This document shows positions 50,336 to 57,776 of a DNA stretch of 64,000 bases, piece by piece; positions within the stretch are counted from its first letter, which is position 1; the number at the start of each line of letters is the position of its first letter. The notes beneath the pieces are model-generated. The model ran no database searches, was not told the origin of the DNA, and was given only the letters and a program-made list of their open reading frames with translations. The position numbers were made by a program, and so were the translations under genes. Origin of the DNA: Hymenobacter aerilatus. Its GTDB lineage: Bacteria; Bacteroidota; Bacteroidia; Cytophagales; Hymenobacteraceae. The stretch spans positions 2,770,501-2,834,500 of the forward strand of contig NZ_CP095053.1 in NCBI RefSeq assembly GCF_022921095.1. Direction: 5' to 3'.

Positions 50336-52066
50336 ATGGAATTATCTTCTGGCTTACCGCTGCCCCTACCCTCCGCCCGCCTGCTACGCCTGCGCCGGGT
50401 AGCGTTTCCGTTGCTGCGCCAGCTAGCCCAGCTGCGCCAGTTGCAGCGTCTGTACAAGGAGGTAGAAAACTGCTCGGGCCTGGAGTTTGTGGCGGCGGTG
50501 CTCACGCAGCTGCGCATTGAAGTGCGCGTGGAAGCCGCGGAGCTACGTCGCGTGCCCACCACGGGTGCCTTTGTGGCCGTAGCCAACCACCCCAGCGGCC
50601 TGCTCGATGGCCTGGTGCTGCTGCATGTACTGGGCAAGGTGCGCCCCGAGCTGCGGGCCGTGGCCAACGAAGCCCTGGCCCCCCTACTAGCCCAACTCCA
50701 CGACCAGCTCGTGCTGGTGAAGCCCGACGCGGGCGAGTTTCAGCGCAACGTGCCCAGTGTGCGGAAGCTGCTGCGGTTTCTGCAAAATGATGTGCCCCTG
50801 CTGTTGTTTCCAGCGGGCGCGGTGGCTCACCGTACTACACCCTTCGGGACGGTAGCAGAGCCGGAATGGAACCCAACGGCCGAGCGCCTGCTACTAGCAG
50901 CCCACGTGCCCGTGCTGCCTATTTGGGTGAGTGGTCAGAATAGCCTGTCGTTTAGCTGGCTGGGCCTGCTGCACCCCTTGCTGCGCACGTTGCGCCTACC
51001 CGCCGAGCTGCTCAACAAGCAGGGCACCACGGTACACGTGCGTCTGGGCCGCCCATTGCTCCCTACGGAGCAGCAGCGTTTTGCGCCGACTGAACTACTA
51101 CCTTTCCTGAAAGCGCAGGTACACGCTCTGGGTTCGGCCGCGGTGTCAGCCAGTGTGGCCCTACCCTGCGCCCAGCCCGTGGTAGCCGAAACCTGCGCCA
51201 TCTTGATTGCCCAGGAGCTAGCTGCCCTGCGCCCCAAACGACGTGTGCTGGTAAGCGGCTCATGGGAAGTGTACGTGGCCAAAAGTCGCGAAATCCCCAA
51301 CGTACTCCGCGAGATTGGCCGGCTGCGCGAGCTGACGTTTCGGGAAATTGGGGAAGGCACCCAACAGCCCACCGACCTCGACTCCTACGACACTTACTAC
51401 CGCCACCTGTTTCTCTACGACCGGCGGGCGGGCCGCTTGGTAGGAGCCTACCGCGTGGGGCCAGGCCGCAACATTCTGCACCAGCACGGCCGGCGCGGGT
51501 TCTACCTGCACTCATTGTTTCGGCTGAAGAAAGGGTTGAAGCCCCTGCTGAGCGAGTCGCTGGAATTGGGCCGCTCCTTTGTGCGGCCCGAGTACCAGCA
51601 GCAACCCTTACCCTTACTGCTGCTCTGGAAAGGCATTGCTGCCTACCTCACGGCTCACCCCGAGTACCGCTACCTAATTGGCCCCGTGAGTATTAGTAAC
51701 CGTTTCTCACCGGTATCGAAAGCGGTGATGGTGGATTTCATCCGGCGGCATTGTTTCGATGAGGAACTGGCTGCCCACGTGCGACCCCGCAAGCAGTTCC
51801 GCTACCGCCCCCTCGCCGGCGACACTGACACAACGGCTACCCTGCAACAGGGCCTCGACAGCGTGGAAGCGCTGAACCACCTGATTGGGGCACTGGAACC
51901 CAGCGGCCTGGGCGTGCCGGTGCTACTACGGCACTACATCCGTCAGAACGCCCGCTTCGTGGGCTTCAACCTCGACCCCGCGTTCAGCAATGTCCTCGAT
52001 GGCTTCGTAGTCCTCGACGCCTACGACCTGCCCGACCGTACTCAGCGGCTACTGGAGCGGGGGTAG
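50336..52066 (+). CDS. olsF: OlsF/GlsF-like bifunctional acyltransferase of amino-acid lipids
   Basis: A 576-residue fusion. The N-half (about 30-290) is a PlsC-type O-acyltransferase: VAVANHPSGLLDGLVL (H-x5-D active site), LLLFPAGAVAHRTT and VLPIWVSGQNS. The C-half (about 300-530) is an OlsB-type GNAT-like N-acyltransferase: AKSREIPNVLREIGRLRELT with TFREIGEGT, DSYDTYYRHLFLYD, LVGAYRVGPG and LELGRSFVRPEYQ. OlsF of Flavobacterium and Serratia makes ornithine lipids, and GlsB/GlsA of Bacteroides makes glycine lipids; which amino acid is used here is open. It leads the lipid-related cluster. ATG 50336 opens the domain; the upstream frame lies in a hairpin. Confidence 0.85.
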   Translation: MELSSGLPLPLPSARLLRLRRVAFPLLRQLAQLRQLQRLYKEVENCSGLEFVAAVLTQLRIEVRVEAAELRRVPTTGAFVAVANHPSGLLDGLVLLHVLGKVRPELRAVANEALAPLLAQLHDQLVLVKPDAGEFQRNVPSVRKLLRFLQNDVPLLLFPAGAVAHRTTPFGTVAEPEWNPTAERLLLAAHVPVLPIWVSGQNSLSFSWLGLLHPLLRTLRLPAELLNKQGTTVHVRLGRPLLPTEQQRFAPTELLPFLKAQVHALGSAAVSASVALPCAQPVVAETCAILIAQELAALRPKRRVLVSGSWEVYVAKSREIPNVLREIGRLRELTFREIGEGTQQPTDLDSYDTYYRHLFLYDRRAGRLVGAYRVGPGRNILHQHGRRGFYLHSLFRLKKGLKPLLSESLELGRSFVRPEYQQQPLPLLLLWKGIAAYLTAHPEYRYLIGPVSISNRFSPVSKAVMVDFIRRHCFDEELAAHVRPRKQFRYRPLAGDTDTTATLQQGLDSVEALNHLIGALEPSGLGVPVLLRHYIRQNARFVGFNLDPAFSNVLDGFVVLDAYDLPDRTQRLLERG

Positions 52067-52076
52067 CGCGTGCGGG

Positions 52077-52198
52077 CACCTCACCCCCGGCCCCCTCTCC
52101 TCGGGGAGAGGGGGAGCCGAACGATTTTCTATCATCCATCAATGACCTCCCCCCCCAGCCCCCTCTCCTCAGGGAGAGGGGGCTGGGGGGGGAGGTGC
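52077..52198. repeat. Double CCCTCTCC inverted repeat
   Basis: Two hairpins in tandem: CCCCCTCTCC/GGAGAGGGGG at 52091-52114, and a larger, near-perfect one (CCTCCCCCCCCAGCCCCCTC) at 52145-52196. It lies directly after the olsF stop codon and before a 63-residue gene. Confidence 0.85.
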
Positions 52199-52290
52199 TC
52201 CCTACCAGAACTTGACACAACCGTAACGCCCTCATAACACCTAAGTCATAGTAGAACAGGACCTTTGAGTTGAATCAACGGACTGACGCT

Positions 52291-52482
52291 ATGCATGCTC
52301 CCACCACGATTCCGCTCCTGCGCCGGCTACTGAGCTGGCTGGGCTATGTGCTGTTCCAGCTGGTGCTGGTGGTACTCTACGGCCTGCACCTCATTCGGGC
52401 CTTCCGCTCGCCGTTTCGGGCCAACGAGCTGCCGCCCCGCCAACTGCGCCCCCGTTTCTGGTCCCGACCTGCCATCGGATGA
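52291..52482 (+). CDS. Small single-span membrane protein overlapping phosphoesterase gene
   Basis: A 63-residue protein from ATG 52291. One membrane helix (LSWLGYVLFQLVLVVLYGLH, about residues 14-34) is followed by a basic, Pro-rich tail (PPRQLRPRFWSRP). Its TGA overlaps the ATG of the next gene as ATGA, so the two are probably translationally coupled. Codon use matches real genes here. I recognise no family; it may anchor or regulate the phosphoesterase. Confidence 0.65.
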   Translation: MHAPTTIPLLRRLLSWLGYVLFQLVLVVLYGLHLIRAFRSPFRANELPPRQLRPRFWSRPAIG

Positions 52483-53336
52483 GCAAGGCCACGCCCCGCC
52501 GCCGACTCGATGTAGTCGTTATTTCTGATGTGCACCTGGGCACCTACGGCTGCCACGCCACCGAGCTGCTGCGCTATCTGCGCAGCGTGCGGCCCAAGGT
52601 GCTGGTACTCAATGGCGACATTGTCGACATCTGGCAATTCAGCAAAAACTACTGGCCTCCGGCGCACATGCGCGTGGTGCGCCACCTGACGGGCTTGCTG
52701 GCCAAGGGCACCCGCATTCACTACCTCACCGGCAACCACGACGAGCTGCTGCGCCGCTTTGCCGGCACTCGCCTCGGGGCGCTTTCCATTGCGAATAAGG
52801 TGGTGCTGGATCTGCCCCACGGAAAAACCTGGCTGTTTCACGGCGACGTGTTCGACGTGACCATGCGCCACGCCCGCTGGCTGGCGCGGCTGGGCGCCCA
52901 CGGCTACGACACGCTGATTTTGCTGAATCGTCTGGTCAATTTTCTGCTGGCGAAGGTAGGGCGGCCGCGGGTGGCCTTGTCGAAGGCGGTGAAAAACCGG
53001 GTGAAGGGCGCTGTGAGCCTAATGGGCGACTTTGAGCAAACCGCCGCCACCATTGCCGCCGATGCGGGTTACCGTTACGTGGCCTGCGGGCATATTCATC
53101 AGCCTACTATCAAGCCCATACCGACGGAGGGCGGCGAGGTAGTGTATCTCAACTCCGGCGACTGGGTGGAGAATTTGACGGCGCTGGAATACACCACCGA
53201 CACCGGTTGGCAGCTCTACCACTACGCCACCGACCCCCTTATGCAACTCCCGGCCCTCCCCGACCCCGATGACCTCGACACAGACGACACTCGGCTTACG
53301 AGCCTACTGGCTGAATTCAATATTCCTCAGGGGTAG
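52479..53336 (+). CDS. LpxH-like metallophosphoesterase (UDP-2,3-diacylglucosamine diphosphatase family)
   Basis: A 285-residue calcineurin-like phosphoesterase. Metal motifs: VVISDVHLGTYG, VLVLNGDIVDIWQ, YLTGNHDELLR, LFHGDVFDV and CGHIHQPTI, the full set. LpxH-type enzymes of lipid A synthesis cut UDP-diacylglucosamine; the relatives in Bacteroidota often sit beside lipid or glycosyltransferase genes, and this copy may act on another lipid pyrophosphate. It begins inside the stop codon of the small membrane protein and precedes a glycosyltransferase by 47 bases. Confidence 0.85.
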   Translation: MSKATPRRRLDVVVISDVHLGTYGCHATELLRYLRSVRPKVLVLNGDIVDIWQFSKNYWPPAHMRVVRHLTGLLAKGTRIHYLTGNHDELLRRFAGTRLGALSIANKVVLDLPHGKTWLFHGDVFDVTMRHARWLARLGAHGYDTLILLNRLVNFLLAKVGRPRVALSKAVKNRVKGAVSLMGDFEQTAATIAADAGYRYVACGHIHQPTIKPIPTEGGEVVYLNSGDWVENLTALEYTTDTGWQLYHYATDPLMQLPALPDPDDLDTDDTRLTSLLAEFNIPQG

Positions 53337-53383
53337 GAAGTTGCTTCGTCAGCTTCTTACCTCTTGAAAATCAACACGCTTCT

Positions 53384-54406
53384 ATGCCCCGCATTCTTTA
53401 CGCTATCCAGGGAACCGGCAATGGTCATTTGAGTCGTTCCCTGGATATCGTGCCCCTGTTGCAAGAACGCGCCAGCCACCTCGATGTGCTGGTAAGCGGA
53501 CCTGCCACCGATATTTCCCTACCCTTCCCGGTGCAGTACCGCTGCCACGGCATGGGCTTCATCTTCGGCAAAAAAGGCGGTATCAACTTCGCCAAAACAT
53601 TCTGGCAGCTGAACTCAGCGGCCTTCGTGCGCGAAATACGCTCGCTGCCGCTGGATAAGTACGATTTGATTATCAGCGACTTCGAGCCGGTCTCGGCGTG
53701 GGCGTGCCGGCTGCACCACCGGCCATGCGTGGCCCTGAGTCACCAGAGTGCCGTGTTGCACCCCGCCGCGCCCCGCCCCAAGCGCCCCGATCCGGTGGGT
53801 AGGGCGGTGCTGCGGCACTACGCGCCCGCTACGGCGCACTATGGCTTTCATTTTGCGGCGTATGCACCCGGCATTCACACGCCCGTTATCCGGCGGCAGG
53901 TGCGGGAGCTGGTGCCCGAGCAACGCGAGCACTACACAGTGTACCTGCCTGCTTTCGAGGAAGAATTGTTGGTAACCAGGTTGCGCTACCTGAGCCGGAC
54001 GGTACGTTGGGAGGTGTTTTCGAAACACAGCACCCGCGAGGCCGAGTACGGCAACGTACGCGTGCGCCCCGTGAGCGGCGCGGCTTTCACCAACAGCATG
54101 GCGCAAAGCGCAGGTGTGCTCTGCGGCGCCGGCTTCGAAACGCCTGCCGAGGCCTTGTACCTGGGGAAGAAGCTGCTGGTGGTGCCCATGAAAAACCAGT
54201 ACGAGCAAGCCTGCAACGCCGCCGCGCTGGCGAAGATGGGCGTACCCGTCGTCAAAAACCTGAAGGACAAGCACCTCGACGCGCTCGACCACTGGCTGCT
54301 CCAGGGCCGCGCCATACCCGTGCACTACCCAGACGAAACTGGCCACATTCTGGATACCTTGCTCCAGGAGCACGCGCCCGTGTCTACGCCCACTATCTTT
54401 ATTTAA
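53384..54406 (+). CDS. GT-B glycosyltransferase (MJ1255/MGDG-synthase-like)
   Basis: A 340-residue cytosolic or membrane-peripheral enzyme. The N-domain opens ILYAIQGTGNGHLSRSLDIV, the GTGNGH loop of this GT family (Pfam Glyco_trans_1_3-like). The C-domain has the nucleotide-sugar site AGVLCGAGFETPAEALYLGK and LLVVPMKNQYEQACNAAALA, like the E-containing motif of MurG/MGDG synthase enzymes. Together with the phosphoesterase and the acyltransferase it suggests glycosylation of a lipid. Acceptor and sugar are unknown. The stop codon abuts an inverted repeat. Confidence 0.82.
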   Translation: MPRILYAIQGTGNGHLSRSLDIVPLLQERASHLDVLVSGPATDISLPFPVQYRCHGMGFIFGKKGGINFAKTFWQLNSAAFVREIRSLPLDKYDLIISDFEPVSAWACRLHHRPCVALSHQSAVLHPAAPRPKRPDPVGRAVLRHYAPATAHYGFHFAAYAPGIHTPVIRRQVRELVPEQREHYTVYLPAFEEELLVTRLRYLSRTVRWEVFSKHSTREAEYGNVRVRPVSGAAFTNSMAQSAGVLCGAGFETPAEALYLGKKLLVVPMKNQYEQACNAAALAKMGVPVVKNLKDKHLDALDHWLLQGRAIPVHYPDETGHILDTLLQEHAPVSTPTIFI

Positions 54407-54553
54407 CAGCCAGAATGTCGCCTGCCGGTCCGACGCCTACGGCGTCGGACCAGTTACCGCCTGCCTTCGTTGATAGCCATCAGCACGCAGCTCGTTCAAC
54501 GGCAACCAGTCAGGTGCCTGCGGAGTCGGACTGATAGGCGGCATTCTGGCTGT
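54406..54553. repeat. Composite inverted repeat, GTCCGACGCC family
   Basis: Outer arms ACAGCCAGAATGTCGCCT and AGGCGGCATTCTGGCTGT (54406-54423, 54536-54553) match with one mismatch. Inside lies a perfect hairpin GGTCCGACGCC-TAC-GGCGTCGGACC (54427-54451) and a degenerate copy near 54505-54535. The terminal inverted ends and inner units resemble a small non-autonomous element. Confidence 0.75.
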
Positions 54554-54571
54554 CTTCTTATTGTTCTTTCC

Positions 54572-56017
54572 ATGAGTACCCTACCTGCCGCCTTCTTTCC
54601 GCCTACTGCCCCGCCACTCTACTCTCGCCCCGACTTTGGACCGGATTTTCAGTGGGGTGTGTCGACGGCGGCCTACCAGATAGAAGGCAGCTGGAATGCC
54701 GAGGACAAGGGTTGGAGCATTTGGGACGCGTTTGTGCGTGGCCGCCGCGCCATCAAAGGCCGCGAAACCGCTGATGTAGCCTGTGATTTCTACCAGCGCT
54801 GGCCCACGGACCTGGACATCATGCAGCAGTTGGGTATTCCCAATTTTCGCTTCTCAGCGGCGTGGTCGCGGGTGCTGCCAGCAGGTACTGGTCCCGTAAA
54901 CCCGAAAGGCCTAGACTTCTACGACCGGCTGGTGGATGGCTGCTTGGCCCGCGGCATCGTGCCCTGGCTCACGGTGTATCACTGGGATTTGCCGCTGGCC
55001 TTGCAGCAGCAGGGCGGCTGGACCAACCGCGCCGTAGTCGGCTGGCTAGCCGACTACGCGCAAGTGCTAGCCCGCCGCCTCGGCGACCGGGTGCAGCATT
55101 GGATGGTGCTCAACGAGCCCATGGTATTTACCGGGGCGGGGCATTTGTTGGGCATTCATGCACCGGGCCGTCGCAGCTTGGGCGCGTTTTTGGCCGCTAC
55201 CCATCACGCCACGTTGGCGCAGGCCGAAGGGGGCCGGGCACTGCGAGCGGCCCTACCCGCTTCCGCCCACATTGGCACTACCTTCTCGTGCTCCTATCTC
55301 ACGCCCTGGCGGCCAGGCCTACCCCGCGACGAGCGCGCTACCCGCCGCGCCGACGCCATCCTGAACCGCCTGTTCGTGGAGCCTACCCTGGGCCTGGGCT
55401 ACCCCACCGCCGAGGCGCCCTTGCTCAACCGCTTGGAACGTTACATGCAGCCCGGCGACGAGAACCGCCTACCCTTTGCGTTCGACTTCTGGGGAGTGCA
55501 GAATTACACGCGGGAGGTAGTCCGCCATTCGCCCTACGTGCCGCTGCTGTGGGCCAACCTGGTAGGCGCCGCCCGGCGCGGGGTGCCCTACACCCAAATG
55601 GGCTGGGAGGTATTCCCCGAGAGCCTCTACCACATGCTCCGGCAGTTTAGCGCATATCCGCAGGCCCCGCGTCTCCTGGTCACCGAAAACGGCGCGGCCT
55701 TCCCCGATATAGTCACTTCTGATAAGCAAGTGCACGACGTAGCTCGCCAGGCCTACCTGCAAGCCTGCATTGGACAGATGTTGCGGGCACGGCGCGAAGG
55801 CGTGCCCGTGGAGGGCTACTTCGCGTGGTCTTTCACCGACAACTTTGAGTGGGCCGAAGGCTACGAGCCGCGCTTCGGGTTGGTGCACATCGACTATGCC
55901 ACCCAGCAGCGCACTATAAAAGACTCAGGCTGGTGGTACCAGCAACTGCTAGCGGGCGAAACGATCAGCACTATGCCCCTCTTCAGTAGCGCCGCGGAGC
56001 AGCCATCTGTTTGCTGA
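54572..56017 (+). CDS. GH1 beta-glucosidase
   Basis: A 481-residue enzyme of glycoside hydrolase family 1. The N-terminal signature FQWGVSTAAYQIEGSWNAED is complete; acid/base Glu182 in HWMVLNEPMVF and nucleophile Glu372 in LLVTENGAA are present, and YFAWSFTDNFEWAEGYEPRF followed by GLVHID is the family end motif. No signal peptide, so it acts in the cytoplasm on cellobiose-like or aryl glucosides. It may belong with the lipid cluster only by position. ATG 54572 is chosen after the repeat. Confidence 0.93.
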   Translation: MSTLPAAFFPPTAPPLYSRPDFGPDFQWGVSTAAYQIEGSWNAEDKGWSIWDAFVRGRRAIKGRETADVACDFYQRWPTDLDIMQQLGIPNFRFSAAWSRVLPAGTGPVNPKGLDFYDRLVDGCLARGIVPWLTVYHWDLPLALQQQGGWTNRAVVGWLADYAQVLARRLGDRVQHWMVLNEPMVFTGAGHLLGIHAPGRRSLGAFLAATHHATLAQAEGGRALRAALPASAHIGTTFSCSYLTPWRPGLPRDERATRRADAILNRLFVEPTLGLGYPTAEAPLLNRLERYMQPGDENRLPFAFDFWGVQNYTREVVRHSPYVPLLWANLVGAARRGVPYTQMGWEVFPESLYHMLRQFSAYPQAPRLLVTENGAAFPDIVTSDKQVHDVARQAYLQACIGQMLRARREGVPVEGYFAWSFTDNFEWAEGYEPRFGLVHIDYATQQRTIKDSGWWYQQLLAGETISTMPLFSSAAEQPSVC

Positions 56018-56053
56018 GCGTTCTGCGTGAAAGGAGTTGCTGGTAACTCTTCC

Positions 56054-56096
56054 AAACAAAAAGCCCCGACGTTGCAGTGTCGGGGCCTTTTTGTTT
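56054..56096. terminator. Bidirectional terminator between GH1 and susD
   Basis: AAACAAAAAGCCCCGAC (56054-56070) faces GTCGGGGCCTTTTTGTTT (56079-56096), one bulge, 8-base loop, T-runs on both strands. It ends two convergent transcripts. Confidence 0.9.
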
Positions 56097-56150
56097 AGAA
56101 GCTGTTCAGGTAGCTACGCACTGATACTGTGTCTATACTACGAAACCTGG

Positions 56151-57764
56151 TTAGTAGCCAGGATTTTGCTTCAACTGACCATTCAGCGTCAACTCAGTGG
56201 TAGGAATGGGGTAGATGCGGCGGTACGTGTCGGCGTTGGTTTTCATGCCCTGGCCCCACACCGATTCCCACTTACCAAAGCGAATTAGGTCGTTGCGGCG
56301 CCAGCCTTCCCAGGCCATTTCGCGGCTGCGTTCCTCAAAAAGGCTCGACAGATCAACCGTGGTGAGGGCAGGCACTTGAGCACGGGTGCGGATTTGGTTT
56401 ACCAAGTCCTTGGCCGTGGCGCCGTCGGGGTCCTGGCCGCCGCGCAGGATGGCTTCAGCTTTCATCAAGAGCACGTCGGCGTAACGGAACAGCACGAGGT
56501 CGTTGCCCTGGTCCCGGGAGGTAGAGGACTTGTCGGGGTAGTACTTGATGTTGCGCGTACCCTGGGCTTTGCCTAGCTCGTCGTTGCCGACGTCGAACTT
56601 GGCCCCATCACGGAACGTGAGGCGGTCCGACAGCTCCAAGTGGTAGCTGATAGCGGCGTTGCCATCGGCGCCGGTGTAGCGCGAGTCGAGGCCTTTCTTG
56701 GTGGTGGCAATCAGCACGGGTGTGCGGCCGTCGCTGAGGTACTGCTTGCCGGCCAACCACTGCTGGTTGCGGGTGTCGGTGGGCTCTTTGTAGAGGGCGT
56801 AAAACTCGGGCCAGGTCAGGCTGGCGTTGCTGGGCGTGAAGAGCAAACCGAACTTGTCGCGCATCTGCTGATGTAAGGCAAAACGCGACATCATGTTACC
56901 CTGGGCCAAGTTGGCATCGAAGGGCACAGCAAAGATGATTTCCGCTACTTGCGGACCATTTTCCACCGCAAACACATCCATGTAGTTGGCAGCCAAGCTA
57001 TGCTTCCTACCCTTGATGATGGCGTTGCACGCCGTAATGGCCTCGGTGTAGCGCGGCTGCCCAATATACACCTCGGCATTGAGGTAGAGCTTAGCCAGCA
57101 GAGCCTGGGCCGTGCTCTGGGTAGGGCGCCCATAGGTCTGGGCCGACACGGTGGCCGACAGGTTGGGTAGGGCCGCCTTCAGCTCGCTTTCGATGTAGGC
57201 AAATACCTGCTGACGGGTGGCATTCGTCGGTTGCTCGGTGCTGCCAAACTCCGGCACCAGCGGAATGTTGCCGTACAAGTCCATCATCTGGTAGTAGTAC
57301 AGGGCGCGCATGGTGCGCAGCTCGGCCGTAAACTGTGTTTTGAAATCCCCATCGGCCGTATTTTGGAACAAGGCCAGCGTGCGGTTGCAGGTGCTGATGC
57401 CACTGAACCCCCAGTCCCAGGCGGCGCGAACGAACTCGTTTTGCGGGTTCCAGGTGTGCAGGCTGAGCTGCTGGTAGCGGGCGCCGTCGTAGTAGTTGCC
57501 GTTGCGGGCCACAATCACGGCCTCGTCGGTGCTGAGTTCCTGCAGGTTCCAGTAGGCCTTGGCCACTTCGCCGCGCATCTGGCTGTATACCGGCCCCGAG
57601 GCGGCAATAAACTGCTCGGGCGTGGTGAGGAAGTTGTCGGGCGTGTACTCCGACTCAATGGGCGCATTGAGGTCGGTGCAGCCGGCCGAGAGCAGCAAGG
57701 CCGCGAGGGCGCCAGCGAGGGGTAGGAAACGGGTAGGGCGTGGTGTATAAGTAGAGAAAGACAT
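56151..57764 (-). CDS. susD: SusD/RagB nutrient-binding outer-membrane lipoprotein
   Basis: A 537-residue lipoprotein; signal LAALLLSAGC with the lipid Cys at about 29. The N-terminal LNAPIESEYTPDNFLTTPEQ segment, helix-rich TPR region (ELRTMRALYYYQMMDLYGNI followed by PLV), and C-terminal GRDQGNDLVLFRYADVLLM and EERSREMAWEGWRRNDLIRF are SusD hallmarks. SusD acts as the lid of the SusC transporter, whose stop codon lies 12 bases upstream. The ligand cannot be read from the sequence; the locus context points to a phosphate-containing or glycan substrate. Confidence 0.93.
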   Translation of the reverse strand: MSFSTYTPRPTRFLPLAGALAALLLSAGCTDLNAPIESEYTPDNFLTTPEQFIAASGPVYSQMRGEVAKAYWNLQELSTDEAVIVARNGNYYDGARYQQLSLHTWNPQNEFVRAAWDWGFSGISTCNRTLALFQNTADGDFKTQFTAELRTMRALYYYQMMDLYGNIPLVPEFGSTEQPTNATRQQVFAYIESELKAALPNLSATVSAQTYGRPTQSTAQALLAKLYLNAEVYIGQPRYTEAITACNAIIKGRKHSLAANYMDVFAVENGPQVAEIIFAVPFDANLAQGNMMSRFALHQQMRDKFGLLFTPSNASLTWPEFYALYKEPTDTRNQQWLAGKQYLSDGRTPVLIATTKKGLDSRYTGADGNAAISYHLELSDRLTFRDGAKFDVGNDELGKAQGTRNIKYYPDKSSTSRDQGNDLVLFRYADVLLMKAEAILRGGQDPDGATAKDLVNQIRTRAQVPALTTVDLSSLFEERSREMAWEGWRRNDLIRFGKWESVWGQGMKTNADTYRRIYPIPTTELTLNGQLKQNPGY

Positions 57765-57776
57765 GGCGGTAGCGGC

